Below are positions 1 to 10,508 of a DNA stretch of 64,000 nt, piece after piece (position 1 is the stretch's first letter; each line of letters starts with the position of its first letter). The stretch covers positions 62,001 through 126,000 of the forward strand of contig CAJNCA010000001.1 in NCBI GenBank assembly GCA_905221145.1, read 5' to 3'. The position numbers and the translations under genes were made by a program. The stretch comes from a bacterium (GTDB taxonomy: Bacteria > Bacillota > Bacilli > Lactobacillales > Streptococcaceae). Under the pieces are notes generated by a model. That model was not told the DNA's origin, did no database searches, and was given only the letters and a program-made list of their open reading frames with translations.

Positions 1-78
1 GGGATGTACTGGGTTTACACACTCAATAGTCTAGTAGGATGGTACCAATGGACCAAGGCAGTTCGTAAGGAGGCATAA
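1..78 (+). CDS. pnuC: Nicotinamide mononucleotide/riboside transporter PnuC, C-terminal end (partial)
   Basis: The window opens inside a reading frame of 25 codons ending in TAA at 76-78. It reads ...WVYTLNSLVGWYQWTKAVRKEA, which resembles the C-terminal membrane helix and basic tail of PnuC transporters (the W-Y-x-W motif is typical of the family). The stop lies one base before the ATG of the downstream Nudix regulator, and that gene's AAGGAGG ribosome binding site sits inside the last codons, so the two are translationally linked. PnuC imports NAD precursors. The assignment rests on a short segment and on the NAD-type neighbour, so it is good but not certain. Confidence 0.7.
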   Translation, partial: GMYWVYTLNSLVGWYQWTKAVRKEA

Positions 79-79
79 A

Positions 80-853
80 ATGACGGACATAAAGATTCCA
101 GCAGGGATGACGGAAAAAGAATATTTTGAAATGCATGCCAGTCAGGAGGAGTTTTTAGACTGGTACTACAAGCAGGAACTCCCTCAATATGAAAAACCAA
201 GTGTGACAGTGGATATGGTAGCCTACTGCTTTGTCGAAGGAAAAATCAAGCTCTTGCTAATTCGTCGCAAGGCTCACCCTTATCAAAACTGTTTGGCCTT
301 AGTTGGAGGTTTTATGGATAAGAGAGAAGATGCTGCTCATGCCTGTCAGCGAGAAGTAAGTGAAGAAGTTAATCTCGATCTACCTTTGGAAAAAATCGAG
401 CAATTGATGACCGTATCGACTCCCGGGCGTGACCCACGAGGCTGGACTGTGACCATTGCTCACTTGGTTTATCTGCCTAGTCGCGTCCTAGACCTCGTTC
501 AGGCAGGAGACGATGCCAAGGATGTCGTTTTCGTAGATGTCGATTTTCAGACGGGCAAATGCTTCTTGGAGGGAGTCGAATTGGACGAGCAAGCCTTCGC
601 CTTTGACCATTATGCCATTATCCAAGAATCCATCAAACGAATCCAAGGCCGTCTCGACTGGAACCCGACTTTCCTCTATCTGCTAGAGGAGGAGTTCACT
701 GTCTATGAGGGGACTGAACTGGTCAATCTCATCAACCCCGGTCGACCAATCGTCAGCAATAACTTTCTCGTAAAATACGGCGAATATGTAGAAGAAGTCG
801 GACTCAAACGAGTGCCCAAAAAGAAACCAAGAAAAACCTATCGATTGAAATAA
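80..853 (+). CDS. Nudix-domain transcriptional regulator, NrtR-like (NAD metabolism)
   Basis: A 257-residue protein with an N-terminal Nudix fold (about residues 40-170) and a C-terminal part of about 80 residues (PTFLYLLEEEFT..., basic end VPKKKPRKTYRLK), the size and order of NrtR regulators, where a Nudix-like domain senses ADP-ribose and a winged helix binds DNA. The Nudix box GFMDKRED...REVSEEVNL keeps R-E-x2-EE, but the usual glycine after EE-x is Asn, so hydrolase activity may be weakened, as in many NrtR proteins. It is one base downstream of the pnuC end and probably co-transcribed with it. A plain ADP-ribose pyrophosphatase is the alternative. The ATG at 80 has a good RBS (AAGGAGG, 67-73). 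Confidence 0.75.
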   Translation: MTDIKIPAGMTEKEYFEMHASQEEFLDWYYKQELPQYEKPSVTVDMVAYCFVEGKIKLLLIRRKAHPYQNCLALVGGFMDKREDAAHACQREVSEEVNLDLPLEKIEQLMTVSTPGRDPRGWTVTIAHLVYLPSRVLDLVQAGDDAKDVVFVDVDFQTGKCFLEGVELDEQAFAFDHYAIIQESIKRIQGRLDWNPTFLYLLEEEFTVYEGTELVNLINPGRPIVSNNFLVKYGEYVEEVGLKRVPKKKPRKTYRLK

Positions 854-857
854 AAAA

Positions 858-911
858 CGAGGTCGGGACAAAGTTTCCGACCTCTTTATGTACCATCATG
901 AGATGGTTTTG
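858..911. terminator. Bidirectional intrinsic terminator
   Basis: The stem GAGGTCGG (859-866) / CCGACCTC (877-884) is followed by TTT on the plus strand and preceded by an A-run that gives a T-tract on the minus strand. A second small hairpin, ACCATC-ATGA-GATGGT, follows at 892-907 with TTTT. It lies between the converging Nudix gene and the small membrane-protein gene, so it can stop both transcripts. Confidence 0.75.
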
Positions 912-925
912 TGTTGTGACTGCTT

Positions 926-1156
926 TTATGGGTGGCTATCTTTCTTAGAATTGCTCAACAGGTGAGTAAAAAAGTCTTTGTATCGATACTTGAGATAGTT
1001 CTCATGTAAAAATAACAAAGCGATGTAGACAATCATAAAGCTTGTAGTCAGATAGAAGACATCAAATGCAGTTCGCGCATAGTAAGTGGCTGTTTCATAA
1101 GAGCAAATAGCTCCCAAAATCAACCCAGGAAGATACTTGTAATATTTGCTTAACAT
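926..1156 (-). CDS. Small two-helix membrane protein, function unknown
   Basis: A 76-residue protein with two hydrophobic segments (about residues 8-20 and 30-50) and a hydrophilic, Lys/Ser-rich tail ending NSKKDSHP. No catalytic motif is visible. The gene is real by context: an AGGAGGTG ribosome binding site lies just upstream of the ATG, a good sigma-A promoter precedes it, and a bidirectional terminator follows it. A perfect cre motif covers the -35 box, so expression is probably lowered by CcpA on preferred sugars. It may belong to one of the small streptococcal DUF families, but I cannot name one with confidence. Confidence 0.65.
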   Translation of the reverse strand: MLSKYYKYLPGLILGAICSYETATYYARTAFDVFYLTTSFMIVYIALLFLHENYLKYRYKDFFTHLLSNSKKDSHP

Positions 1157-1189
1157 AAGCCTACACCTCCTATATTCTATTTCAATGTT

Positions 1190-1227
1190 ATTATATTCCT
1201 TTGCACTTGAATATGCAAGCGATTACA
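1190..1227 (-). promoter_or_regulatory. Promoter with overlapping cre site for the small membrane protein
   Basis: On the minus strand, TTGCAT (1218-1213), a 17-base spacer and TATAAT (1195-1190) form a strong sigma-A promoter. The bases 1213-1227, ATGCAAGCGATTACA, match the CcpA consensus WTGNAANCGNWNNCW at every defined position and overlap the -35 box, the classical arrangement for repression. Confidence 0.7.
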
Positions 1228-1359
1228 AAAGAGTGATTTAAAAATATTACTCAAAATAGGAATTTTTTTCTGTTTTTTCTATTAGACTATGAATAGAAGA
1301 GTAGGAGGAGTAAATATATCTAAATGATGTGAGATTTTTAAAATAGTTTAAATAAATCG

Positions 1360-1388
1360 TTGACATATTTAAATTTCAATGTTACAAT
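1360..1388 (+). promoter_or_regulatory. Sigma-A promoter of the lipoprotein gene
   Basis: TTGACA (1360-1365), 17-base spacer, TACAAT (1383-1388): a near-consensus promoter about 50 bases upstream of the lipoprotein ATG at 1443, which has an AAAGGAG site at about 1429-1435. Confidence 0.75.
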
Positions 1389-1442
1389 TATATTACAAAA
1401 AGATTTCTTAATATTTCAAAAATATTACAAAGGAGCAGAAAA

Positions 1443-2141
1443 ATGAAAAAGAAAACCTATATCAAATTGATGGCAGCGACTGTATTGGCTTCTACCTTGC
1501 TATTAGGAGCTTGTGGAAATAAAAAGGAAACAACTCAAGCAAGCAGTTCTGTTAAGACAAGCCAATCATCAAGCTCTAAAGCAGCTTCTGCTAGCAAAGA
1601 AAGCAAGACTCAGAAATCCTCAAGTTCAGCTTCATCTGAAAAGGACAAGACAGCTATTGACCAGTCTGCAGCAACTGCGACACCATCACAAGCGGCACCT
1701 GCACCAGAGCAAAGACAGGGTCAAGAAGTGTCTAATCAACAGGCGGCTAGTCAACAAACTCCTGCTCAGGCTTCTTCAACTCAACAGGCTCCTCAAGCCC
1801 GGTCTAACCAATCAAACTATGACCCAACAACTGACCGCAAACTTCAAGATAAGCAAGCAGAGCAAAATAAACGCTACAAGGGTGTTTTAACTATGGTAGA
1901 CGGTGATTTCTCAGCTGCAGTGGGCAACTGGAAGGGTGCCAATGGCGAAACCATTACAGTTTCATCAGGAGGTCAATTCACAGTAGAATCTGCTGATGGA
2001 AAGAAAGAAAACTACTCTATCAGAGGCTATTCTTATACTCTTGATGATGGCAAGTATAATGCCAAAATCGGTGGAGGAAAAGTCATCCAAATTACAACAG
2101 GAGCGGATGGCAAGGTTTCCAGTGTTGCTTTGAGTCAATAA
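1443..2141 (+). CDS. Cell-surface lipoprotein with low-complexity linker, DUF6287-like C-terminus
   Basis: A 232-residue predicted lipoprotein. The signal peptide is MKKKTYIKLMAATVLASTLL with lipobox LLGAC, lipidated Cys at residue 24. Residues about 28-140 are a Ser/Lys/Gln/Ala/Pro-rich linker likely to span the wall. The C-terminal module of about 85 residues (YKGVLTMVDGDFSAAVGNWKG... to the end) is Gly-rich and beta-strand-like and resembles small streptococcal lipoprotein domains of the DUF6287 kind; that name is from memory. It is monocistronic, with its own strong promoter and a terminator at 2177. A 125-codon reading frame in another phase within the linker is a by-product of the repetitive composition. 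Role unknown. Confidence 0.75.
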   Translation: MKKKTYIKLMAATVLASTLLLGACGNKKETTQASSSVKTSQSSSSKAASASKESKTQKSSSSASSEKDKTAIDQSAATATPSQAAPAPEQRQGQEVSNQQAASQQTPAQASSTQQAPQARSNQSNYDPTTDRKLQDKQAEQNKRYKGVLTMVDGDFSAAVGNWKGANGETITVSSGGQFTVESADGKKENYSIRGYSYTLDDGKYNAKIGGGKVIQITTGADGKVSSVALSQ

Positions 2142-2176
2142 TAACGATTAGTATTTGAATTTTTTCAATCAAAGAA

Positions 2177-2212
2177 AATCCGTCAGCTCAATAAGAGTTG
2201 ACGGATTATTTT
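2177..2212. terminator. Bidirectional intrinsic terminator
   Basis: A 13-base-pair stem AATCCGTCAGCTC / GAGTTGACGGATT (one G-T pair, loop AATAA) is followed by ATTTTAT on the plus strand and preceded by an A-rich run. It lies between the converging lipoprotein and isochorismatase-like genes. Confidence 0.85.
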
Positions 2213-2216
2213 ATAC

Positions 2217-2762
2217 TTATACTTGGGTTAAAAATTCTTCTGTAGAAAGAATTTGAGCAAATTCATCTTGTAGAGAAAGGAGATTAATCTCATGGATAGT
2301 CTCAGGAGAGATGGCCTGACCGTTTTTGTTAGATAGGGTAAAACTGGCAGTGGCATCTGCTAGTAAAGTGACTTCAAAGCCAAGATTTGCTGCCATTCGT
2401 GTCGTAGTAGATACACAATGAGGCAGAGTCAAACCAACAAGGACTAAATGACCAATCTGATTTTTTTGTAAATAGGTTTCAAGATTTGTTTCAATAAAGG
2501 CGCTATTAACCGTTTTTTGAAAGACAGGTTCGGAAGCAACTGGTTCAAATCCACTTTTAAACTCCTGATTTTGTTTGTTATGAAATTGCGACTGGGGATT
2601 ATTAGATATGTGTTGAATGTGTAAGACTGGAAGACCGTGTTTACGAAAGTGTGTCAGTACCCTCAATGCTTGATGTTCAGCTTGAGGGTTGTTTCGTTCT
2701 CCCAAAATAGGTCTATCAAATGCTTTTTGCATATCGATAATCAGTAGAGCAGTATGAACCAT
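2217..2762 (-). CDS. Isochorismatase-like cysteine hydrolase
   Basis: A 181-residue member of the isochorismatase/nicotinamidase superfamily. The expected catalytic triad is visible: Asp in LLIIDMQKAF (about residue 10), Lys in VFQKTVNSAF (about 84) and the nucleophilic Cys in LTLPHCVSTTTRMA (about 117). The specific substrate cannot be read from sequence; homologues hydrolyse amides or enol ethers. The ATG at 2762 is chosen over an in-frame ATG at 2795 because the latter lies inside the dus gene and adds 11 residues foreign to the family. The dus stop is one base upstream, so the gene is the third cistron of hslO-dus-hydrolase. It is followed by a bidirectional terminator. Confidence 0.82.
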   Translation of the reverse strand: MVHTALLIIDMQKAFDRPILGERNNPQAEHQALRVLTHFRKHGLPVLHIQHISNNPQSQFHNKQNQEFKSGFEPVASEPVFQKTVNSAFIETNLETYLQKNQIGHLVLVGLTLPHCVSTTTRMAANLGFEVTLLADATASFTLSNKNGQAISPETIHEINLLSLQDEFAQILSTEEFLTQV

Positions 2763-2763
2763 T

Positions 2764-3744
2764 TTAAGCCTTATCCAATTGTAAGAGGGCTTCAATCTCT
2801 GCTAGGGTGCTAGCTTGTGAAATAGCTCCACGAAGTTTGGCAGCGCCAGATGTTCCACGGAGGTAGTGAGGAGCGAGTCCTCGGAATTCACGAACTGCTA
2901 CGTTTTCCCCTTTGAGGTTAATCAAGCGTTTCAAGTGTTCGTAGGCAATTTTCATCTTATCTTCAAAGGTCAAATCAGGTAGGATTTCTCCTGTTTCAAA
3001 GTAGTGGTTAATTTGGTTGAAGAGGTAAGGATTTCCCATGGCAGCGCGGCCAATCATGACTGCGTCAGCACCGACTTCTTCGATACGCTGTTTGGCTTCT
3101 TGAACCGTACGGATGTCACCGTTGGCGATGAATGGAATCTTGGTCAGTGCTTGAGCGACCTTGTGAAGGGTCTCAAGGTCTGCGTGGCCTGTGTACATTT
3201 GTTCACGGGTACGTCCATGCATAGCGAGTGCAGAAACACCTGCAGCTTCAGCAGCGAGGGCATTTTCTACTGCAAGAGACGGGTCAGCCCAGCCGGTACG
3301 CATTTTGACAGTGAGGGGGATATCAAGGACAGATTGTACCTTGTTGATGATAGAGTAAATTTTATCTGGGTCCTTGAGCCACATAGCGCCAGCTTCGTTC
3401 TTCACGATTTTGTTAACTGGACAGCCCATGTTGATATCGACGATATCGGTCTTGGTGTTTTCTTGGATGAATTCTGCTGCGCGTGCGAGGCTGTCTTCAT
3501 CACTTCCAAAAAGTTGGATAGAGACTGGGTTTTCGCCTTCATCGATATGAAGCATATGCAGGGTTTTTTCGTTGTTGTATTGGATTCCCTTGTCAGAGAC
3601 CATTTCCATGACAACGAGCCCAGCTCCGAGCTCTTTTGCGATAGTACGAAAGGCTGAGTTGGTGACACCAGCCATGGGTGCTAGAACGGTACGATTGGGA
3701 ATCTCAACATTGCCGATCATAAAAGGTGTATTAAGATTTGTCAC
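2764..3744 (-). CDS. dus: tRNA-dihydrouridine synthase (DusB-type)
   Basis: An FMN-dependent enzyme that reduces uridine to dihydrouridine in tRNA. The sequence shows the Dus TIM barrel: [10 protein letters not shown] near the start, [20 protein letters not shown] with the catalytic Cys (about residue 103), [17 protein letters not shown] and IANGDI, then [18 protein letters not shown]. The start is taken as GTG at 3744, because GGAGG lies 9 bases upstream (3758-3754) and the protein then begins [19 protein letters not shown]; an ATG at 3774 would extend further into hslO without a good RBS. The 5' end overlaps hslO by 14 bases. Length (326 residues) is normal. Which uridine is modified is not predictable here. 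Confidence 0.88.
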   Translation of the reverse strand: MTNLNTPFMIGNVEIPNRTVLAPMAGVTNSAFRTIAKELGAGLVVMEMVSDKGIQYNNEKTLHMLHIDEGENPVSIQLFGSDEDSLARAAEFIQENTKTDIVDINMGCPVNKIVKNEAGAMWLKDPDKIYSIINKVQSVLDIPLTVKMRTGWADPSLAVENALAAEAAGVSALAMHGRTREQMYTGHADLETLHKVAQALTKIPFIANGDIRTVQEAKQRIEEVGADAVMIGRAAMGNPYLFNQINHYFETGEILPDLTFEDKMKIAYEHLKRLINLKGENVAVREFRGLAPHYLRGTSGAAKLRGAISQASTLAEIEALLQLDKA

Positions 3745-4603
3745 GAATGAGTTCCTCCAGGTCGTTTTCATCAAAGTTGTAAGTAGTTTGGCAGAATTGA
3801 CAAGTGATTTCTGCCCCGTGGTCTTCCTCTTTCATTTCCTGTAGGTCTGAACTTGGAAGGCTGGCAAGAGCATTCATAAAGCGCTCATGGCTACAGTCAC
3901 ATTGGAAACGGATTTCTTCTTCAGAAAGACGCTTGTAGGCTTCGTCACCGTAGATTGCCTTGAGGAGGGCTTCGATATGGTCGTCGCTTTCCAGAAGGGT
4001 TGAGATAGCTGGCATTGCTTGGATGCGTTTTTCAAAGCGAGCAATCTCTTCTTCCTTGGCTCCCGGCAAGACTTGAACTAGGAAACCACCTGCAACTTTT
4101 ACCTTGTCTTCCTCGTCCAAAAGGACATTGAGGCCGACTGCTGAAGGAGTCTGTTGGCTTTCAGTCAGGTAAAAGGCAAGGTCTTCACCGATTTCTCCAG
4201 AGATGAGAGGAGTCATAGAGTTATAAGGATTTCCAGTACCGTAGTCTGTGATAACGAGGAATTGACCATTGCCGACAAAAGGTCCGACTAGGACTTCACC
4301 AGTTGCAGTCTTTTTGATATCGACACCTGGATTTTGAACGTAGCCTTTGACATTCCCCCTGGTATCAGCGACGGTGATGATAGCACCTAGAGAGCTAGAT
4401 CCCAGCACTTTAACTGTTAGTTTGGTATTTCCTTTTTCATTGGCTGCGAGAATCTGGCTAGCGATAAGAGTTTGACCAAGCGCCACAGTTGAGCTAGCTT
4501 GGGTTTGATGTTTTTCTTGAGCAGTGCGGACGGTTTCTGTGCTATCAAGGACAAAAGCACGAAAGGCTCCGCTTTCTGATATAGTTTTAATAATTTTATC
4601 CAT
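3731..4603 (-). CDS. hslO: Redox-regulated chaperone Hsp33
   Basis: A 290-residue Hsp33: a holdase chaperone activated when oxidation releases zinc from four cysteines. The C-terminal zinc motif is present as [10 protein letters not shown] (C-x-C) and CQFCQTTY (C-x2-C). The N-terminal substrate-binding domain begins [22 protein letters not shown], typical of the family. The ATG at 4603 is chosen; the frame stays open upstream to 4816 but that part is unlike Hsp33 and would overlap the divergent regulator gene. It is the first gene of a minus-strand operon with dus and an isochorismatase-like hydrolase. Confidence 0.92.
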   Translation of the reverse strand: MDKIIKTISESGAFRAFVLDSTETVRTAQEKHQTQASSTVALGQTLIASQILAANEKGNTKLTVKVLGSSSLGAIITVADTRGNVKGYVQNPGVDIKKTATGEVLVGPFVGNGQFLVITDYGTGNPYNSMTPLISGEIGEDLAFYLTESQQTPSAVGLNVLLDEEDKVKVAGGFLVQVLPGAKEEEIARFEKRIQAMPAISTLLESDDHIEALLKAIYGDEAYKRLSEEEIRFQCDCSHERFMNALASLPSSDLQEMKEEDHGAEITCQFCQTTYNFDENDLEELIRDKS

Positions 4604-4767
4604 AGCTACTATTTTAGCATAAAAATACCCAAAGGGGGAGCCGTGTGTTTGCTGATTTTCAGGATAATGGACCGGGAATTTAGCAGGGAAATAAAAAGAG
4701 AAACAGATTATTTCAGCATTTGTAAGATTTATGCTATGCTTAAGGTAGAACATGAAAGGGGTAACAA

Positions 4768-6195
4768 ATGTATTTAGGAGACTTGATGGAAAAGGCTGAA
4801 TCTGGCCAATTTTCAATCCTTTCCTTTCTCTTACAAGAGTCTCAGACGACTGTCAAGGCTGTAATGGAGGAAACAGGATTTTCAAAAGCAACCCTAACCA
4901 AATATGTCACCCTGCTCAATGACAAGGCTTCGGACAGTGGCTTAGAGCTGAACATCTCCTTAGAAGATGAAAATCTGCGTCTGTCGATCGGTGCAGCTAC
5001 CAAGGGAAGAGATATCCGTAGCCTGTTTTTGGAGAATGCTGTTAAATATCAGATTCTTGTTTATCTTCTCTATCACCAACAGTTTTTGGCCCATCAGCTG
5101 GCTCAAGAATTGATGATTAGTGAGGCTACGCTTGGTCGCCACTTGGCTAGTTTAAATCAGATTTTGTCAGAATTTGACTTATCCATCCAAAATGGCCGTT
5201 GGCGAGGTCCGGAGCATCAGATTCGCTATTTCTATTTCTGTCTTTTCCGCAAGGTCTGGTCCAGTAAGGAGTGGGAAGGCCACATGCAGAAGCCAGAGAG
5301 AAAGCAGGAGATTGCTACACTAGAGGAAATCTGCGGTGCAAGCTTGTCTTCGGGCCAGAAATTGGACCTGGTTCTCTGGGCTCACATCAGTCAACAACGT
5401 CTTCGGGTCAATGCCTGTCAGTTTCAAGTCATAGAAGAAAAAATGCGAGGGTATTTTGACAATATTTTCTACCTTCGTTTGCTGAGAAAGGCTCCGTCCT
5501 TTTTTGCTGGGCAACACATCCCTCTAGGAACTGAGGATGGTGAGATGATGATATTTTTCTCTTTCCTCCTATCTCATCGCATTCTTCCCCTCCATACTAT
5601 GGAGTATATTCTTGGTTTTGGAGGGCAGTTGGCAGATTTGCTGACGCAATTGATTCAAGAAATGAAGAAGGAGGAGCTGCTGGGTGATTATACAGAGGAC
5701 CATGTCACCTATGAACTTAGTCAGCTTTGTGCTCAAGTCTATCTATATAAGGGCTATATTTTACAAGATCAGTACAGATATCAGACAGAGAATCGTCATC
5801 CTTATTTGCTGATGGAACATGATTTTAGAGGGACTGCAGAGAGAATTTTTCATATTTTGCCAGCCTTTCATCAGGGAACGGATTTGGATAAGAAAATTCT
5901 CTGGGAATGGCTGCAGTTAATCGAATATATGGCTGAAAATGGTGGTCAGCATATGCGGATTGGTCTGGATTTGACATCTGGTTTTCTTGTCTTTTCAAGG
6001 ATGGCAGCCATTTTGAAACGATATTTGGAATACAATCGTTTTATTACCATTGAAGCCTATGACCGAACTCGACATTATGATTTGCTGGTTACCAATAACC
6101 CGATTCATAAGAAGGAACAAGCACCAGTCTATTATTTAAAAAATGACTTGGATATGGAAGATTTGGCGGCTATTCGTCAGTTATTATTCACTTAA
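4768..6195 (+). CDS. Mga-family transcriptional regulator
   Basis: A 475-residue protein with the layout of Mga/AtxA-type regulators: two N-terminal helix-turn-helix regions (about residues 10-65, [26 protein letters not shown]; and about 95-150, [28 protein letters not shown]), then PRD-like helical regions to the C-terminus with an EIIB-like end ([19 protein letters not shown]). Such proteins couple PTS phosphorylation or sugar state to transcription. It starts at ATG 4768 with AAAGGGG upstream, divergent from hslO, and is separated from glpK by a terminator. A role in controlling the adjacent glycerol operon is plausible but only inferred from position. Confidence 0.8.
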   Translation: MYLGDLMEKAESGQFSILSFLLQESQTTVKAVMEETGFSKATLTKYVTLLNDKASDSGLELNISLEDENLRLSIGAATKGRDIRSLFLENAVKYQILVYLLYHQQFLAHQLAQELMISEATLGRHLASLNQILSEFDLSIQNGRWRGPEHQIRYFYFCLFRKVWSSKEWEGHMQKPERKQEIATLEEICGASLSSGQKLDLVLWAHISQQRLRVNACQFQVIEEKMRGYFDNIFYLRLLRKAPSFFAGQHIPLGTEDGEMMIFFSFLLSHRILPLHTMEYILGFGGQLADLLTQLIQEMKKEELLGDYTEDHVTYELSQLCAQVYLYKGYILQDQYRYQTENRHPYLLMEHDFRGTAERIFHILPAFHQGTDLDKKILWEWLQLIEYMAENGGQHMRIGLDLTSGFLVFSRMAAILKRYLEYNRFITIEAYDRTRHYDLLVTNNPIHKKEQAPVYYLKNDLDMEDLAAIRQLLFT

Positions 6196-6223
6196 AAGGC
6201 TTGGTCGTTCCAGGTCTTTTTTG
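6194..6223 (+). terminator. Intrinsic terminator after the Mga-like gene
   Basis: An 11-base-pair stem AAAAGGCTTGG / CCAGGTCTTTT (two G-T pairs, loop TCGTT) running into a T-run. It overlaps the stop codon of the Mga-like gene and precedes the glpK promoter region. Confidence 0.7.
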
Positions 6224-6276
6224 TGAAATTCGCACAATCTCCTCACATTTTTTTAAAAATTAAAAAAAGTTGATGA

Positions 6277-7863
<1,587 letters not shown>

Positions 7864-7904
7864 TACTGGAAGAATAAAGCGACTTAGTTAGAAAGTGTGT
7901 AAAA

Positions 7905-9731
7905 ATGGAATTTTCAAAGAAAACACGTGAATTATCAATTCAAAAAATGCAGGAACGTACCTTGGACCTCTTGATTATCGGTGGAGGAATTACAGGGGCT
8001 GGTGTAGCCTTGCAGGCAGCAGCTAGTGGTCTAGATACTGGTTTGATTGAAATGCAGGACTTCGCAGAAGGAACATCCAGCCGTTCAACAAAACTGGTTC
8101 ACGGAGGTCTTCGTTACCTCAAACAATTCGACGTGGAAGTGGTGTCAGATACAGTTTCTGAACGTGCAGTGGTTCAACAAATCGCTCCACACATTCCAAA
8201 ACCAGACCCAATGCTCTTGCCAGTTTACGACGAAGATGGAGCTACTTTTAGCCTCTTCCGTCTCAAAGTAGCTATGGACTTGTACGACCTTTTGGCAGGA
8301 GTTAACAACACGCCAGCTGCTAACAAGGTTTTGAGCAAGGAAGAAGTCTTGGAACGCCAGCCAAACTTGAAGAAAGAAGGTTTGGTAGGAGGTGGGGTTT
8401 ACCTTGACTTCCGTAACAACGATGCGCGTCTCGTGATCGAAAATATCAAACGTGCCAATCAAGATGGTGCCCTCATTGCCAACCACGTGAAGGCAGAAGG
8501 CTTCCTCTTTGACGAAAGTGGCAAGATTACAGGTGTCGTAGCTCGTGATTTGTTGACAGACCAAGTATTTGAAATCAAGGCGCGTTTGGTGATCAACACA
8601 ACAGGTCCTTGGAGCGACAAGGTGCGTAATTTGTCTAATAAGGGAACACAATTCTCACAAATGCGTCCAACTAAGGGAGTTCATTTGGTAGTGGATTCAA
8701 GCAAGATCAAGGTTTCTCAACCGGTTTACTTTGACACAGGTTTGGGTGACGGTCGTATGGTCTTTGTTCTCCCACGTGAAAATAAGACCTACTTTGGTAC
8801 AACGGATACAGACTACACAGGTGATTTAGAACATCCAAAAGTGACGCAGGAAGATGTAGATTATCTACTTGGTATTGTCAACAACCGCTTCCCAGAAGCT
8901 AACATCACCATCGATGATATCGAAAGCAGCTGGGCTGGTCTTCGTCCATTGATTGCAGGTAATAGCGCTTCTGACTATAATGGAGGAAATAACGGAACTA
9001 TTAGCGATGAAAGCTTCAATACCTTGATTGCGACTGTCGAAGCTTATCTATCGAAAGAAAAAACGCGTGAAGATGTTGAATCTGCTGTCAGCAAGCTTGA
9101 AAGTAGTACATCTGAGAAACATTTGGACCCATCTGCAGTTTCTCGTGGTTCTAGCTTGGACCGTGATGACAATGGCCTTTTGACCCTTGCTGGTGGTAAA
9201 ATCACAGACTACCGTAAGATGGCTGAAGGAGCTATGGAGCGTGTGGTTGACATCCTCAAAGCAGAATTTGACCGTAGCTTTAAACTGATCAACTCTAAGA
9301 CTTATCCTGTTTCAGGTGGAGAATTAAATCCAGCAAATGTGGACTCAGAAATCGAAGCCTTTGCCCAACTTGGAGTGTCACGTGGTTTGGATAGCAAGGA
9401 AGCTCATTACCTAGCGAATCTTTACGGTTCAAATGCACCGAAGGTCTTCGCCCTTGCTCACAGCTTGGAACAGGCGCCAGGACTCAGCTTGGCAGACACC
9501 TTGTCCCTTCACTATGCAATGCGCAATGAGTTGGCTCTTAGCCCAGTTGACTTCCTTCTTCGTCGTACCAACCACATGCTCTTTATGCGTGATAGTTTGG
9601 ATAGTATCGTTGAGCCAGTTTTGAATGAAATGGGACGATTCTATGATTGGTCAGAAGAAGAAAAAGCAGCCTACCGTGCGGATGTCGAAGCAGCTCTTGC
9701 TAACAATGATTTAGCAGAATTAAAAAATTAA
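7905..9731 (+). CDS. glpO: Alpha-glycerophosphate oxidase
   Basis: An FAD enzyme oxidising glycerol-3-phosphate to dihydroxyacetone phosphate with O2, producing H2O2 in lactic acid bacteria. The 608-residue protein has the dinucleotide-binding DLLIIGGGITGAGVALQAAASG near residue 20, GTSSRSTKLVHGGLRYLKQF, and a C-terminal region with LTLAGGKITDYRKMAEGAM. The roughly 50-residue insertion after AGNSASDYNG (about residues 355-410) is characteristic of the streptococcal oxidase as opposed to GlpD dehydrogenases. It starts 41 bases after glpK without an intervening terminator. Confidence 0.94.
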   Translation: MEFSKKTRELSIQKMQERTLDLLIIGGGITGAGVALQAAASGLDTGLIEMQDFAEGTSSRSTKLVHGGLRYLKQFDVEVVSDTVSERAVVQQIAPHIPKPDPMLLPVYDEDGATFSLFRLKVAMDLYDLLAGVNNTPAANKVLSKEEVLERQPNLKKEGLVGGGVYLDFRNNDARLVIENIKRANQDGALIANHVKAEGFLFDESGKITGVVARDLLTDQVFEIKARLVINTTGPWSDKVRNLSNKGTQFSQMRPTKGVHLVVDSSKIKVSQPVYFDTGLGDGRMVFVLPRENKTYFGTTDTDYTGDLEHPKVTQEDVDYLLGIVNNRFPEANITIDDIESSWAGLRPLIAGNSASDYNGGNNGTISDESFNTLIATVEAYLSKEKTREDVESAVSKLESSTSEKHLDPSAVSRGSSLDRDDNGLLTLAGGKITDYRKMAEGAMERVVDILKAEFDRSFKLINSKTYPVSGGELNPANVDSEIEAFAQLGVSRGLDSKEAHYLANLYGSNAPKVFALAHSLEQAPGLSLADTLSLHYAMRNELALSPVDFLLRRTNHMLFMRDSLDSIVEPVLNEMGRFYDWSEEEKAAYRADVEAALANNDLAELKN

Positions 9732-9739
9732 GAAAAAGG

Positions 9740-9790
9740 AAAAGAGGTGGAGGGTAGCATTCCTTGTCGCCCGCCCCTTCTTTTTAATGG
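9740..9790 (+). terminator. Hairpin between glpO and glpF (partial terminator or attenuator)
   Basis: The arms 9740-9754 (AAAAGAGGTGGAGGG) and 9770-9784 (CCCGCCCCTTCTTTT) pair with two mismatches and one G-T pair and run into TTTTTAA. The glpF ribosome binding site (GGAG, 9789-9792) follows immediately, so the structure could reduce glpF expression relative to glpKO. Inferred from sequence only. Confidence 0.45.
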
Positions 9791-9800
9791 AGACAGAAAG

Positions 9801-10505
9801 ATGATGAATGAATTATTTGGAGAATTTTTGGGGACTTTAATCCTGATTCTTCTAGGAAATGGTGTTGTTGCAGGTGTGGTTCTTCCGAAAACCAAGAGCA
9901 ACAGCTCAGGTTGGATTGTGATTACCATGGGTTGGGGGATTGCAGTTGCGGTTGCAGTATTTGTATCTGGAAAACTCAGTCCAGCTCATTTAAACCCAGC
10001 TGTGACCATTGGTGTGGCCTTAAAAGGTGGTTTGCCTTGGGCTTCCGTTTTTCCTTACATCCTAGCTCAGTTCGCAGGGGCTATGCTTGGTCAGATTTTG
10101 GTTTGGTTGCAATTCAAACCGCACTATGAGGCAGAAGAAAATGCAGGCAATATCCTGGCAACCTTCAGTACTGGTCCAGCTATCAAGGATACAGTTTCTA
10201 ACTTGATTAGCGAAATCCTTGGTACCTTTGTTTTGGTGTTGACAATCTTTGCTTTAGGTCTCTACGATTTTCAGGCAGGTATCGGAACCTTTGCAGTGGG
10301 AACTTTGATTGTCGGTATTGGTCTATCACTTGGTGGGACAACAGGCTATGCCTTGAACCCTGCGCGTGACCTTGGACCTCGTATCATACACAGCCTTCTT
10401 CCAATTTCAAACAAGGGAGACGGAGACTGGTCTTATGCTTGGATTCCAGTTGTGGGACCTGTTATCGGTGCAGCCTTGGCCGTGCTTGTATTCTCACTTT
10501 TCTAG
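9801..10505 (+). CDS. glpF: Glycerol uptake facilitator (aquaglyceroporin)
   Basis: A 234-residue MIP-family channel for glycerol. Both pore motifs are present, HLNPAVTIGVAL (first NPA, about residue 63) and YALNPARDLGPR (second, about 192), and six hydrophobic helices can be traced. The start is ATG 9801 (or 9804), behind GGAG at 9789-9792; an upstream in-frame ATG at 9747 lies in the hairpin between glpO and glpF and gives a non-membrane extension, so it is rejected. Last gene of the glycerol operon; a RUP-like repeat starts 3 bases after the stop. Confidence 0.93.
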   Translation: MMNELFGEFLGTLILILLGNGVVAGVVLPKTKSNSSGWIVITMGWGIAVAVAVFVSGKLSPAHLNPAVTIGVALKGGLPWASVFPYILAQFAGAMLGQILVWLQFKPHYEAEENAGNILATFSTGPAIKDTVSNLISEILGTFVLVLTIFALGLYDFQAGIGTFAVGTLIVGIGLSLGGTTGYALNPARDLGPRIIHSLLPISNKGDGDWSYAWIPVVGPVIGAALAVLVFSLF

Positions 10506-10508
10506 TTT

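Noticed and set aside
1513..1890. 125-codon second frame in the lipoprotein gene
   Set aside because: Produced by the repetitive Ser/Gln/Lys codons of the linker; no RBS and Leu/Gln/Arg-only composition.
3004..3657. 217-codon open frame on the plus strand opposite dus
   Set aside because: It is a shadow of the conserved dus gene: no RBS, no family features, and codon pattern explained by the opposite strand.
4604..4816. Longer hslO start at 4816
   Set aside because: The extension is unlike Hsp33, has no RBS and would cover the divergent regulator start.
8145..8651. 168-codon frame on the minus strand inside glpO
   Set aside because: Antisense shadow of an intact conserved enzyme gene, Cys/His-rich nonsense composition, no start signals.
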